DNA from: JADJOY01 sp046331705 [NCBI: bacterium]
GTDB lineage: Bacteria; JADJOY01
Assembly (NCBI GenBank): GCA_046331705.1
Contig: JAXLQJ010000005.1
Coordinates: 186,001 to 250,000 of the forward strand
DNA: 64,000 nt
Direction: 5' to 3'
Shown here piece by piece: positions 34,166 to 42,890 of the stretch (position 1 is the first letter of the stretch; each line of letters starts with the position of its first letter). The notes under the pieces were generated by a model. It saw nothing but the letters and a program-made list of their open reading frames with translations, was not told the DNA's origin and made no database searches. Position numbers and translations under genes: made by a program.

Positions 34166-35422
34166 GTGAGTCGAATCGAGCGCATCGAGCTCTTCCACGT
34201 CGAGATTCCGCTCACCGAGCCGTTCCACCCGTCGTGGATCCCCGGCTACCCGCAGACCCAGAACCGGATGACGCTCATTCGCATCACCACCGACGATGGC
34301 GTCGTCGGCGTGAGCGCGGGCGCGGCCTTCGAGCGCGAGCGACAGGGGCTGGGCTCGCTGCTCGGTCCGTATCTCATCGGCGCGGACGCCACCAATCTCG
34401 CCGAGGTGCGGCAGCGCCTGACCGAGGCGTCGTTCCTGGGATGGCACAACTGGTGGATCGAGCCCGCGCTCTGGGACATTCGCGGCAAGCTCGAAGGCAA
34501 GCCCGTCTATCGGCTGATCAACCCCGAGATCGGCAAGGTGGAGCGGGTGTCGGTCTACGCCTCGACCGGCAGCGTGCTGCCAATCCCCGCGCGGCTCGCC
34601 TACCTCGATCGCATCCGCGACATGGGCATCACCGCCGTCAAGCTACGGGTCCACTCGTTCGACGAGCGCGAAGACCTCGCCATCGTCGAGGCCGCGCGGC
34701 GACATCTCGGCGGCGGCTACACGATCGCGGTCGACGCCAACCAGGGCTGGCGGGTGGCGGTGATCGACGACGCGCCGCTGTGGGATCTGGATCGCGCGAC
34801 TCGCTTCGCTCGAGCCGTCGAGCCGCTCGAGGTGGCGTGGCTCGAGGAACCCCTCGAGATGCACGACTACGCGGGGCTCGCGCAGCTTCGTAAGTCCACC
34901 ACCACGCCCATCGCCGGCGGTGAGCTGCTCTCCGGCTGGCACGACGTCCGCACCGCCTTCGAGCACGGCTCCTTCGACATCTACCAGCCGGACGCCGTCT
35001 TCTGCGGCGGACTCGAGACCAGCCGGCGCGTCCTCGCCCAATGCCGCATCGAGGGGCTCTCGTTCTCGCCGCACACGTGGACCAACGGCATCGGGTTCCT
35101 GGTGAACCTGCACGCGTTCGCCGCCCATCCCGAGCGCCACGTCCTCGAGTTCCCGTTCGAGCCGCCGGGATGGACGCCGGAGGCGCGCGATCGCATCCTC
35201 GCCCGGCCGATTCAGGTGGCGCCGGACGGCACCATCGCCGTGCCGCAGGCACCGGGGCTCGGCATCGAGCTCGATGAGCGGGCGTTGGCGCGCTACGGCA
35301 CGCGCTTCTTCCGCATGACCAAGACCTCGCTGGCGGTGCACACCATTCGCACCAAGGGGCTACGCGCCGCGCTCGACCTGAAGCGCAAGAAGGAGCGGCG
35401 CGCGCCGGTCGACGCGGCCTGA
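34166..35422 (+). CDS. Enolase-superfamily (mandelate racemase/MLE) enzyme
   Basis: Cytosolic Mg-dependent enzyme of 418 aa that would abstract a proton alpha to a carboxylate. It has the capping-domain start (RIELFHVEIPLTEPF) and barrel motifs in order: VKLRVH with Lys159 (Arg161 where the classic KxK has its second Lys), metal ligands Asp190 (VDANQGW), Glu228 (LEEP) and Glu253 (GGE), and His303 (FSPHTW). Candidate reactions include acid-sugar dehydratase, racemase or cycloisomerase. GAGGAAA precedes GTG 34166. The stop overlaps the next start by 1 nt (TGATG). The C-terminal basic tail (LKRKKERR) is unusual. Confidence 0.88.
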   Translation: MSRIERIELFHVEIPLTEPFHPSWIPGYPQTQNRMTLIRITTDDGVVGVSAGAAFERERQGLGSLLGPYLIGADATNLAEVRQRLTEASFLGWHNWWIEPALWDIRGKLEGKPVYRLINPEIGKVERVSVYASTGSVLPIPARLAYLDRIRDMGITAVKLRVHSFDEREDLAIVEAARRHLGGGYTIAVDANQGWRVAVIDDAPLWDLDRATRFARAVEPLEVAWLEEPLEMHDYAGLAQLRKSTTTPIAGGELLSGWHDVRTAFEHGSFDIYQPDAVFCGGLETSRRVLAQCRIEGLSFSPHTWTNGIGFLVNLHAFAAHPERHVLEFPFEPPGWTPEARDRILARPIQVAPDGTIAVPQAPGLGIELDERALARYGTRFFRMTKTSLAVHTIRTKGLRAALDLKRKKERRAPVDAA

Positions 35423-36573
35423 TGCCGAAGGCGCGATCCCGCGGCCCGTGCCGCTCGTTGGCGGCCTGCGTCACGCTCGTCCTCGCGTGCGCCGCGACCG
35501 CGGCCGCCGCGACTCGCGAGCCGTGCGACCGAATCGAGCTCTGGAGCCGCGCGGGCTGTCCGCATTGCGCGGACGCGCGCAGATTCCTCGACGAGCTGCG
35601 CGCCCGCATCCCGGGGCTCGAGGTCGAGGTCCACGACGTGGTGGGCGACGCCGCCGCGCTCGCGTCGCTGCGCGCCCTCGCCGAGCGCGAGCACCTGGCG
35701 GGACTGAGCGTGCCGACCTTCTCGATCTGCGGCGCGGTCGTGGTCGGCTACCAAGACGACGCGACCAGCGGCAGCGACATCGAGGCCTTGGTGCGCGGCA
35801 CCGCGAACGCCGCCGAGCTCCCGGGCGAGGGACGGGTCGAGCTCCCGTGGCTGGGCGCGGTCCGGCTGGACCGCCTCGGCCTGCCGCTCTTCACGGTCGT
35901 CATCGGCCTGGTGGACGGGTTCAATCCGTGCGCGATGTGGGTGCTGCTCTTCCTGCTCTCGATCCTGGTGAACCTACGCGACCGGCGGAAGATCGCGCTG
36001 ATCGCCGGCACCTTCGTGGTGGTGAGCGGGCTCGCCTACTTCGCGTTCATGGCCGCGTGGCTCAACGTGTTCCTGTGGGTGGGACTCACACGCACGGTGC
36101 AGGTGGTGCTGGGGTTGGTCGCGCTCGTCGTGGGATCGGTCCACGTGAAGGACTTCGTGCGCTTCGGCCGCGGCCCCAGCTTGAGCATTCCGGCATCGGC
36201 GAAGCCGGGGATCTACGCCCGCGTCCGCCGAATCGTGAACGCCGAGAGCACGGCCGCCGCGCTGCTCGGGGCCATCACCCTGGCCGTGCTCGTGAACCTC
36301 GTCGAGCTGCTCTGCACCGCCGGGCTGCCCGCGCTCTACACCCAGATCCTCGGGATGCAGCACCTCACCGCCGCGGCCCACTACGGCTACCTGGCGCTCT
36401 ACAACGTCGCCTACGTGGCCGACGACACGGTGATGCTGGGGGTGGTGGTGGTGACGCTGAGCCGCCGCAAGCTCGAGCAGGGCGGCGGGCGTTGGCTCAA
36501 GCTCCTGAGCGGCGCCGTGATCCTCGTGTTGGGATTGCTGCTGATCGTCGCTCCCCACTGGCTGACGCCGTGA
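35422..36573 (+). CDS. Glutaredoxin-domain/CcdA-type membrane fusion protein
   Basis: Envelope thiol-disulfide protein, 383 aa. After a signal-like segment (about 13-30) comes a glutaredoxin-like domain with Cys46-Pro-His-Cys49 and a cis-Pro stretch (LSVPTFSICGAVVVGYQ). From about residue 150 six or so membrane helices follow, with Cys in GFNPCAMWVLLF and LLCTAGLPALYT, the paired-Cys pattern of CcdA/DsbD transmembrane reductant carriers. It probably relays electrons from the cytosol to extracytoplasmic disulfides, with its own periplasmic thioredoxin-like acceptor. Its start overlaps the enolase-superfamily stop. Its last 77 nt overlap the convergent TetR gene. Confidence 0.85.
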   Translation: MPKARSRGPCRSLAACVTLVLACAATAAAATREPCDRIELWSRAGCPHCADARRFLDELRARIPGLEVEVHDVVGDAAALASLRALAEREHLAGLSVPTFSICGAVVVGYQDDATSGSDIEALVRGTANAAELPGEGRVELPWLGAVRLDRLGLPLFTVVIGLVDGFNPCAMWVLLFLLSILVNLRDRRKIALIAGTFVVVSGLAYFAFMAAWLNVFLWVGLTRTVQVVLGLVALVVGSVHVKDFVRFGRGPSLSIPASAKPGIYARVRRIVNAESTAAALLGAITLAVLVNLVELLCTAGLPALYTQILGMQHLTAAAHYGYLALYNVAYVADDTVMLGVVVVTLSRRKLEQGGGRWLKLLSGAVILVLGLLLIVAPHWLTP

Positions 36574-37159
36574 CCCGGCGGATGCCGCTCCACACGGTCC
36601 CCACGACCCGTTCGGGCCAATCCCGCGGGATCGGCTCGCCGACGAGGTAGCGCGCGTAGTAGCAGCCGATCAGCAGGTTCACGACCGCGTCCACGTCGGC
36701 CTCGGCGGCGATCTCACCGCGCTCGCGAGCGGACTCGAGGACGGCTCGCACCATCGCACGCCGCGGCGCCACCAAGCGCTCGCGAAACCGCGCGATGAGC
36801 TCCGGCGTGTCGCGCTCCTCGGCGAGCACCGCCCCGAGCAACGCCATGCCGTTGGGCCGGAGCAGGCCGCGCTGAAAATGACGCAGCACCGCGATCAAGT
36901 CGGCGCGCCCGTCGCCGCTCGACGCGGGCGGCTCCTGGGCCTGGATGGCCGCGACGGCGGCGGTCGCCAGATCGGCCTTGGAGCGGAAACGCAGGTAGAT
37001 CGTGGGCTTGGTCACTCCCGCCGCGGTCGCGACCTCGTCGAGTGACATCCGCGGGTAGCCGCGCTCGGCGAGCAAGCGTTGCGCCGCCGCCAGGATCGCG
37101 TGGTCGGTCGAGGGGTTCCGCGGCCTCCCTCGTGGAGCTGGTCGGCTGGTCGTTTTCAT
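36497..37159 (-). CDS. TetR-family transcriptional regulator
   Basis: Dimeric DNA-binding repressor of 220 aa. The N-terminal helix-turn-helix is clear: ILAAAQRLLAERGYPRMSLDEVA followed by GVTKPTIYLRFRSKADL (residues about 21-65; the first block is split here as ILAAAQRLLAERG and YPRMSLDEVA). The C-terminal ligand domain (about 80-195) is helical; the last 25 residues are Arg/Ser-rich and overlap the 3' end of the convergent membrane gene. ATG 37159 was chosen because upstream sequence is AT-rich promoter DNA. It is divergent from the F420-oxidoreductase-like gene across 78 nt, which it probably represses. Confidence 0.9.
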   Translation of the reverse strand: MKTTSRPAPRGRPRNPSTDHAILAAAQRLLAERGYPRMSLDEVATAAGVTKPTIYLRFRSKADLATAAVAAIQAQEPPASSGDGRADLIAVLRHFQRGLLRPNGMALLGAVLAEERDTPELIARFRERLVAPRRAMVRAVLESARERGEIAAEADVDAVVNLLIGCYYARYLVGEPIPRDWPERVVGTVWSGIRRVTASASGERRSAAIPTRGSRRRSGA

Positions 37160-37237
37160 TATCTTTACCACTAAGTATAGTATTGTCGCGAAAGGGACGC
37201 GAACACGGTTCGGCGACGAACGAACGAGGAGACTCGC
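37160..37237. promoter_or_regulatory. Divergent AT-rich control region between TetR gene and its likely target
   Basis: This 78-nt spacer contains an AT-rich block (about 37150-37190) standing out from its GC-rich surroundings. TATAGT within it, with TTTTCA 17 nt upstream (37153-37158, inside the TetR start region), is a candidate promoter for the plus-strand gene. The core ACTA-AGTA-TAGT is a short dyad that could be half of a TetR operator. GAGGAG 7 nt before ATG 37238 is the plus-gene RBS. Confidence 0.5.
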
Positions 37238-37870
37238 ATGAAGATCGGGATTCTGGGCTCGGGAAACGTCGGTGGCACGCTCGGCGCGCGCTGGGCGCGC
37301 GCGGGGCACGACGTGACGTTCGGCAGTCGACGGCCGGATTCTCCCGAGATCCGGGCGCTCGTCGATCGCGCCGGGAGCACCGCGCGTGCCGCCGATCCGG
37401 CGAGCACCGTCGCCGCGAGCCAGGTGCTCTTGCTCGCGACGCCGTGGGATGCCGCGCGCGCGGTGCTCGCGAGCGCGGGCTCCGTCGCGGGCAAGGTGCT
37501 CTTGGACGCGACCAACCCGCTCACCGAGGGGGCCCGTGGCCTCGCCCTCGGCCACACGACCTCCGGCGCCGAGCAGGTGGCCGATTGGGCCGCAGGCGCC
37601 AAGGTGGTCAAGATCTTCAACACCGTCGGCTTCAACGTCATGGCCGATCCCGACTTCGGCGGCCAAGCCGCTTCGATGCTCCACTGCGGCGACGATCCCG
37701 AGGCCAAGACCATCGCCGCTCGACTCGCGAGCGATCTGGGATTCGATCCCATCGATCTCGGCCCGCTCTCGGAAGCACGGCTGCTCGAGCCCATGGCACT
37801 CGCGTGGATCCACCTCGCGCTCTTTCGCGGTCGGGGCCGCGACATCGCGTTTCGGCTGCTCCACCGTTGA
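37238..37870 (+). CDS. NADPH:F420-oxidoreductase-like NAD(P)-binding protein
   Basis: Soluble Rossmann-fold protein of 210 aa. The start MKIGILGSGNVGGTLGARWA is the dinucleotide-binding GxGxxG element of the F420-dependent NADP reductase (FNO)-like family, followed by GSRRP (NADP-phosphate-binding Arg residues), DATNPL and VKIFNTVGFNVM, all typical of the group. Many members do not use F420 and act as NADPH oxidoreductases of unknown substrate. It is divergent from a TetR regulator, which suggests inducible expression, perhaps by a small electrophile or xenobiotic. Confidence 0.85.
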   Translation: MKIGILGSGNVGGTLGARWARAGHDVTFGSRRPDSPEIRALVDRAGSTARAADPASTVAASQVLLLATPWDAARAVLASAGSVAGKVLLDATNPLTEGARGLALGHTTSGAEQVADWAAGAKVVKIFNTVGFNVMADPDFGGQAASMLHCGDDPEAKTIAARLASDLGFDPIDLGPLSEARLLEPMALAWIHLALFRGRGRDIAFRLLHR

Positions 37871-37959
37871 TGGGCGGCTGATCGGGCCGCGATTCGTGGC
37901 AACCTTCCCTGCGTCGCCCCGCCCATGACACCGGAGGCGGCACGGGAGAACGACGAACC

Positions 37960-38763
37960 ATGAAGACGACTCCGATCACCATCGCGCTGCGGACGACACT
38001 CACCCTGGTGCTGACGCTCGCGCTCGGCTGCGCGAGCCAGCGGCCGGCGCCCCACCCCCGCGGTGGGAACGAGTGGGCAGGTCGCATCGCCAGCGCGTAC
38101 GGCGGGCACGCGGCGCTCGATCGCACACGTTCGATCGCGTTCGACTTCGTGAGCTACGAGGACGGCGCCGAGAAGGCCCGTTTCCATCACGTGCTCGCGC
38201 TGCGCGGTGGGCCGTGCCTCTACGAGACCGACGCGGCCACGTTCGCGCGCTCGCCGTTCCTCGACGATCAGACCCACACCTGGAAGCCGATCGGCCTGGA
38301 CGTCCCCGCTGGCCGGCTGGTGGCGCGCGTCGATCGCGCGACGCGCACCGGCGACGTGCGGGTCAATGGCGCCCCCCAACCCGAAGCGCTCGTCCGGCGC
38401 GTGGTGGAGCGGATCAACAACGACGCCTTCTGGCTCATGCTGCCCTTCCAGCTCGACGATCCCGGCGTGCGACTCACGGAGATCGGCCCCGTCACCCTGC
38501 CCGACGGGCGGGCCGCCACCGCGCTCTCGTTGGGCTTCGGAGCCGAGGCTGGCGCGACACCCGGCGATCGCTGGACGCTCTTCGTCGATCGGAGCACAGC
38601 GCGGATCCTCAAGACCCGCGTCGACCTACAGGGAAGCGCGAGCTTCGTCGAGGCCGAGTGGCGCGGATCGGTGAAGACTGGCGGCCTCGACCTCGCCGAC
38701 GAGCGCGTGCTCGGCAAGCGCATCGTCCGCTTCGAGCACCTCCTCGTATCGAACGCCGAGTGA
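37960..38763 (+). CDS. Lipoprotein of unknown function (LolA-like beta fold possible)
   Basis: Predicted lipoprotein of 267 aa with lipobox LALGC, Cys24, and Ala at +2. The mature protein has alternating strands (SIAFDFVSYEDG, RTGDVRVNG, GRAATALSLGFGAE, ILKTRVDLQG) like the LolA/LppX-type open barrel or uncharacterised outer-membrane lipoprotein families. GGGAGA lies about 9 nt before ATG 37960. It is 89 nt after the oxidoreductase and convergent with the following gene. Function not recognised; binding of a hydrophobic ligand is a guess from fold appearance. Confidence 0.78.
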   Translation: MKTTPITIALRTTLTLVLTLALGCASQRPAPHPRGGNEWAGRIASAYGGHAALDRTRSIAFDFVSYEDGAEKARFHHVLALRGGPCLYETDAATFARSPFLDDQTHTWKPIGLDVPAGRLVARVDRATRTGDVRVNGAPQPEALVRRVVERINNDAFWLMLPFQLDDPGVRLTEIGPVTLPDGRAATALSLGFGAEAGATPGDRWTLFVDRSTARILKTRVDLQGSASFVEAEWRGSVKTGGLDLADERVLGKRIVRFEHLLVSNAE

Positions 38764-38780
38764 CTTCGGCCGATGCGTGA

Positions 38781-40538
38781 TCACCGGGCCTGCGGCGCGA
38801 CGAGGCTCGCGCATGTAGGAACCCGATCGTAGGTGTAAACGGTCGCAGCGTTCACGAGCGGCACGGTCACATCCACGAGTTCACTCCCCTCCGGCACGAG
38901 CAGCGTGCAACGTTGCGCCGCAGCGCGCTCGCCCGTCGTCGAGAGATGGAGGTCCCACGTGCCCGCCGGCACGTTCGCGATCACGAACGTGCCGTCCGGA
39001 TTCGTCGTCTGAACGAAGAACCCGTCGTAACCGAGCGACTTGGTGTCGAGCCAATCGGGAGCTTTAAGGGAGCCCGAGGCCGCTGGCATGGGTCTTCCCC
39101 GTGAATCGAGAACGATCCCACGAATGCTCGCTCCGTGTCGCAGTGGCACCGTGCCAACGTCGACGACTGCGGCTTCGTCGAGCCTAAACGGACCTAGATA
39201 CGCGGGCGCGTATCCGGTCGCAGTCACGACGATCCGGCGCGCCTCGCTGGACGAGAAACGGAACTCGAAGCATCCATCGTTGGCGTCGAACCGATCACCG
39301 CCCACCGAGAAACCTCGAACCGGTTCCGTCGTCGTGGCATCGATCACGCAGCCCCGCACCTGCGGCGCTGGCATCAACTGGATCTCGAGCGCTTTCGTCC
39401 CCGCGGGCACGCCCGAAAGCGTTCGCTCGATCCACCCCCGTGCCGTGACTGCCACCAGAACGAGCCCGCTGGGCAAGCCTTCCAGCGAGAACCGGCCTTC
39501 GGCGTTGGTGCCGGTGAACACCATCCCGTCGAAGCCGCGACGTGTCGTCGCGAACGAAACCGGGAAGTCCTCGAAACCCCAGTAGCGCGGGTCCAGCGCT
39601 TCGAATCGAGAGCCCGCCGGCGCCACGCGTACCAGCGCACCCGTGACGAGCTCGCCATTCACGCCGGTCACGCGACCATCGAGCGTTTCTCCTGCGATCA
39701 ACACCAATCGCAAGCCGTCCGCACCGCGATCGGCCGCGAGCACGACCGATCGAAGCTCCGCCGGAGCGAACGACCCAGCTGTGGCGAGGATCCGGAAGCG
39801 CCCCGGTCGCAAGCCGCGCAGCTCGAACTCACCGTCCGCTCGCGACTCCACCGTGCCGGATTCCGCGCCGGGCATGAATTCCTCGCCAGGTTCGCGTTCA
39901 CGATCCGCCTCGACCCGCGCTCCGCCAATCGGGCTGCCGTCGGCCGCGATGACGGTTCCGGCGATCCAGCTTCCCGCGACGAGCAGCACGTCGTACCGCA
40001 GCGCCCTCCCCGAAGCCCCACTGCCGATCTCGAAGGATCGAGTGGCGTAGCCAGGATGCGAAACCTCGAGCTCTTCGCCTTCCGAGAGGTCGTGGAACGC
40101 AAACTCCCCCATGGCGTCCGTCGCGCTCTCGACGGCGCCGCTCCCGTGGTGCGCGCGAACCGAGACGGTCGCGCCCACGATCGCCCGGTTTGCCTCGTCA
40201 TGAACGCGCCCGGTCACGAGAACCCCAGGCGATGACGCGACGTCTCGCGACGGCTCTGCAGTGGATTGCGGTGGGGTCGACGTTGTGGCGACGCGCTCGG
40301 ACGGAGACGGAGACGGAGACGGAGATGCCGTCGCCGCGGCTGAGTCGGCGATGGTCTCGGTCGACGGTTCTCGATCGCGGATGCGCTCGCCGCCGACGGT
40401 CCCAGGCACGGGGGACTGAACCGAGCCAGCGTCGCCGCCGCGGCGCGTCCAGAGCGCCACCGAAACAGCAAGAATCGCAATCAGCGTCGCGGCTCCGGCG
40501 AGGTGCCGGGATCGACCGAGCTGGTGCGACCTGCTCAC
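38781..40538 (-). CDS. Membrane-anchored carboxypeptidase-regulatory-like repeat protein
   Basis: Protein of 585 aa with one N-terminal membrane segment (about 14-31) and a large extracytoplasmic part. After a Ser/Pro/Thr-rich linker (SPSPSPS) come about five carboxypeptidase regulatory-like beta-sandwich domains, seen as repeated V-x-G-x-V-x-(D/E)...G-A-x-V...DG-x-F-x-(L/F) patterns (for example VTGRVHDEANRAIVGATVSV, IAGTVIAADGSPIGGARV, IRGIVLDSRGRPMP). Such arrays mediate adhesion or surface structure. GTG 40538 overlaps the sixA stop by 4 nt (GTGA). A longer start at 40709 lies in sixA shadow sequence. AT content is slightly higher than in its neighbours. Confidence 0.82.
   Translation of the reverse strand: MSRSHQLGRSRHLAGAATLIAILAVSVALWTRRGGDAGSVQSPVPGTVGGERIRDREPSTETIADSAAATASPSPSPSPSERVATTSTPPQSTAEPSRDVASSPGVLVTGRVHDEANRAIVGATVSVRAHHGSGAVESATDAMGEFAFHDLSEGEELEVSHPGYATRSFEIGSGASGRALRYDVLLVAGSWIAGTVIAADGSPIGGARVEADREREPGEEFMPGAESGTVESRADGEFELRGLRPGRFRILATAGSFAPAELRSVVLAADRGADGLRLVLIAGETLDGRVTGVNGELVTGALVRVAPAGSRFEALDPRYWGFEDFPVSFATTRRGFDGMVFTGTNAEGRFSLEGLPSGLVLVAVTARGWIERTLSGVPAGTKALEIQLMPAPQVRGCVIDATTTEPVRGFSVGGDRFDANDGCFEFRFSSSEARRIVVTATGYAPAYLGPFRLDEAAVVDVGTVPLRHGASIRGIVLDSRGRPMPAASGSLKAPDWLDTKSLGYDGFFVQTTNPDGTFVIANVPAGTWDLHLSTTGERAAAQRCTLLVPEGSELVDVTVPLVNAATVYTYDRVPTCASLVAPQAR
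40303..40326. repeat. Short tandem hexamer (GGAGAC) in the Ser-Pro linker
   Basis: Four consecutive hexamers, GGAGAC x3 then GGAGAT, encode the Ser-Pro repeat of the linker on the minus strand. Each unit adds two residues, so unit gain or loss by slippage would keep the reading frame and only change linker length. Confidence 0.7.
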
Positions 40539-40987
40539 GGATCGTGGCGGGCGACGCGGTGCCAGGCACCGTGCGCGTCGCGTTCCAGGATCAGCACGGT
40601 GCCGGGACGGAACGTGACGTAGGGCGCGGCCGTGGGGTCGCGCAGCAGGCGAGTCGCGAGGCGCGGCAGGCTCGGCAGGTGACCGACCAGCAGCGTGTCC
40701 TCGCTCCACCCGCCGATCCGTGCCAGGACGGGCGCGGGGTCCTCGTCGGGCTCCAGCGCGCGATCGCGCCCGAGCGCCACGCCGGGCGCCACGTGCCGCG
40801 CCCAGATCTCCGCCGTCTCCTCGGCGCGCTTCTTCCCACTGTGGCAGACGCGCGTCACGCGGATTCCGCTGGCGGCCACCGCCGCGGCCACGCGCTCGAC
40901 GTCGCCGCGGCCCGCGGCCGTGAGCGGGCGCAGCGGATCCACTCCCGGCTCGACCGCTTCACCGTGTCGGGCGAGGAGTAATCGCAT
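40535..40987 (-). CDS. sixA: SixA-like phosphohistidine phosphatase
   Basis: Small histidine-phosphatase-superfamily enzyme (150 aa) with the catalytic RHGEA (nucleophile His8), CHSGKKRAEETAE and the second catalytic His in LLVGHLPSL. SixA proteins dephosphorylate phosphohistidine on phosphotransfer proteins; the compact size without extra domains fits SixA rather than phosphoglycerate mutase. It lies 45 nt after rfbC and overlaps the next gene, so it is probably part of a minus-strand operon running 42.76 to 38.78 kb. The physiological target is unknown. Confidence 0.87.
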   Translation of the reverse strand: MRLLLARHGEAVEPGVDPLRPLTAAGRGDVERVAAAVAASGIRVTRVCHSGKKRAEETAEIWARHVAPGVALGRDRALEPDEDPAPVLARIGGWSEDTLLVGHLPSLPRLATRLLRDPTAAPYVTFRPGTVLILERDAHGAWHRVARHDP

Positions 40988-41032
40988 CGCACCCTCGATC
41001 GCGCGCGGAAACGCCGAGCGTCCGCGCGGCGT

Positions 41033-41587
41033 TCAGACCGGCACGTCCGGCAACCGGCTCCTCACGTCCGCCAGGCGCGGCAGATCCAGATCGCGCTTGG
41101 AGAGGATCGGCGCGGGATCCGGCCACGGGATGGCGAGATCGGGATCGTTCCACGCGATTCCCGACTCCGTGACCGGATCGTAGTAGTTGCTGACTCGGTA
41201 GATGAAGTCCGCGACGTCCGATAGCACGCAGAAGCCGTGTGCGAAGCCAACCGGGATGTAGAGCTGCTGGTGTCCTTCGTCGTCGAGGAGCTGGGCCATC
41301 CAGCGCCCGAACGTCGCCGAGCGGGGCCGGATGTCGACCACCACGTCCCACACCGCGCCGCGGGTGCAGCGCACCAGCTTCGCCTGCCCCGGATGGCTCT
41401 GGAAGTGAAGGCCGCGCAGCGTGCCCTTCACCGAGCGCGAGTGATTTCCCTGCACGAACTCGACGGCGACCCCGGCGCTGCGCAACGCGTCCGCGCGGAA
41501 GCTCTCCAGGAAGAACCCGCGCTCGTCGCGGTGCACCTTGGGCTGGATCAACAGGACGCCGGGCAGCTCGGTGGGCACGATTTCCAT
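41033..41587 (-). CDS. rfbC: dTDP-4-dehydrorhamnose 3,5-epimerase family protein
   Basis: Cupin-fold epimerase of the dTDP-L-rhamnose pathway, 184 aa. Landmarks are PKVHRDERGFFLESF, the catalytic His in LRGLHFQ, CTRGAVWDVVVDIR, and YIPVGFAHGFCVLSD with the WNDPDLAI(P)W end motif. All are typical of RmlC/RfbC. The rmlA, B and D genes are not nearby, so it may serve O-antigen or another dTDP-sugar route encoded elsewhere. It sits between an acyl-CoA dehydrogenase (20 nt upstream) and sixA, an odd operon context. Confidence 0.93.
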   Translation of the reverse strand: MEIVPTELPGVLLIQPKVHRDERGFFLESFRADALRSAGVAVEFVQGNHSRSVKGTLRGLHFQSHPGQAKLVRCTRGAVWDVVVDIRPRSATFGRWMAQLLDDEGHQQLYIPVGFAHGFCVLSDVADFIYRVSNYYDPVTESGIAWNDPDLAIPWPDPAPILSKRDLDLPRLADVRSRLPDVPV

Positions 41588-41607
41588 GAAGGGCTCCGCG
41601 GGCTGGC

Positions 41608-42762
41608 TCAGAAACCGAGCAGAAAACGGGCGATGGAACGGCGCTGGATCTCGCTCGTTCCCTCGACGATGGTGAGCATTCGCACGTCGCGATAGAAGCG
41701 CTCGATGGGCAGCTCCTTGGTGTAGCCCGCGCCGCCGTGGATCTGCAGCACGCGGTCCGCCACCCGGTTCACCATCTCGGTGGCGAAGAGCTTGGCCATC
41801 GCGCACTCCTTGTCGACGTTCTTCCCCGCGTCCTTGGCGCGCGCGGTGGCGTAGACCAGCGCGCGGCTGGCCTCGAGCTCGGTGGCGCTGTCGGCGAGCA
41901 TCCATTGGATGCCCTGATTGGCGCCGATGGGTGCCCCGAAGGCGTGACGGAGCTTGGCGTACTCGGTACCCATCTCGAGGAGCCGCTCGGCGGCGCCGAC
42001 GGCGCACGCCGCGAGATTGAGCCGCCCGTCGTTGAGGCACGCCTGGATGAGCCGGAAGCCGAAGCCGAGCTCGCCGAGCAGGTTCTCGGCGGGAACCTCG
42101 CAATCCTCGAAGATCACCTCACCGGGATGCGAGCCGCGCCCGCCCATCATCTCCTGCTGCTTGCCGAGCGAGAGCCCCGGCGAGCCCTTGGGCACGAGGA
42201 ACGCCGAGATCCCGCCGCGCGAGCGCTTGTCCTTGTCCGTCACGGCGAAGACCGTGAACAGCTCGGCGCGGTGGGCGTGGCTGATGTAGTGCTTGCGGCC
42301 GTTGAGCACCCACTTGTCGCCGCGCCGCACGGCGCTGGTCTGGATCGCCTGCGCGTCGCTACCGGCGCCGGGCTCGGTGAGCGCGAACGAGACCAGAAAC
42401 TCGCCGCGCGCCATGCGCGGCAGGTACTCGCGTCGCTGCGCCTCGGTGCCTCCCAGCAAGATCGACTTCTGGCCGATCGAATTGTTGACCGTGATGTAGG
42501 TGCGAACCGCGCTGTTCGCCTTCGAGATCTCGCCCGACACCACCGCGTACGCGAGCGAGTCGAGCCCCATGCCGCCGTATTCCTCGGGGATCGTGAGCCC
42601 GAAGAGCCCGAGCTCGCGCATCTGCTGCACGATGTCCGCCGGCACGAGCGCTTGCTCCTCGATCTCGTGCTCGCGGGGGATGACCTCCCGATAGATGAAC
42701 TTCCGGATCGTGTCGCGAATCGCGATCACGTCGTCACCGAGATCGATGAGCGGAGAATCCAC
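41608..42762 (-). CDS. Acyl-CoA dehydrogenase (short/medium-chain type)
   Basis: FAD enzyme of 384 aa catalysing alpha-beta oxidation of an acyl-CoA thioester. It has the N-terminal helical domain (ELGLFGLTIPEEYGG), the FAD-binding ALTEPGAGSD and HYISHAH segments, the beta domain, and the C-terminal IHGGAGYTKELPIERFYRD with the catalytic Glu in YTKE. GTG 42762 gives the standard family length and has a purine-rich AAGGGGAAGG RBS; the earlier ATG 42900 adds 46 unrelated residues. It is divergent from the glycerolipid cassette across 128 nt. Chain-length preference is not readable. Confidence 0.93.
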   Translation of the reverse strand: MDSPLIDLGDDVIAIRDTIRKFIYREVIPREHEIEEQALVPADIVQQMRELGLFGLTIPEEYGGMGLDSLAYAVVSGEISKANSAVRTYITVNNSIGQKSILLGGTEAQRREYLPRMARGEFLVSFALTEPGAGSDAQAIQTSAVRRGDKWVLNGRKHYISHAHRAELFTVFAVTDKDKRSRGGISAFLVPKGSPGLSLGKQQEMMGGRGSHPGEVIFEDCEVPAENLLGELGFGFRLIQACLNDGRLNLAACAVGAAERLLEMGTEYAKLRHAFGAPIGANQGIQWMLADSATELEASRALVYATARAKDAGKNVDKECAMAKLFATEMVNRVADRVLQIHGGAGYTKELPIERFYRDVRMLTIVEGTSEIQRRSIARFLLGF

Positions 42763-42890
42763 GCGCGCCTTCCCCTTCCGACGAGGAACGGGCCATCCTA
42801 TGCACCGAGGGAGAGCGAGGCAACGGCCGAATGCCCGTGCGGCGCCCCCAAACGCCGCCTTTCCCGGCCCGTTCCACGAGGAGCGCCGCG

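Noticed and set aside
40303-40326. Hexamer tract as a phase-variation switch
   Set aside because: Six-nt units keep frame, so gain or loss cannot switch the gene off.
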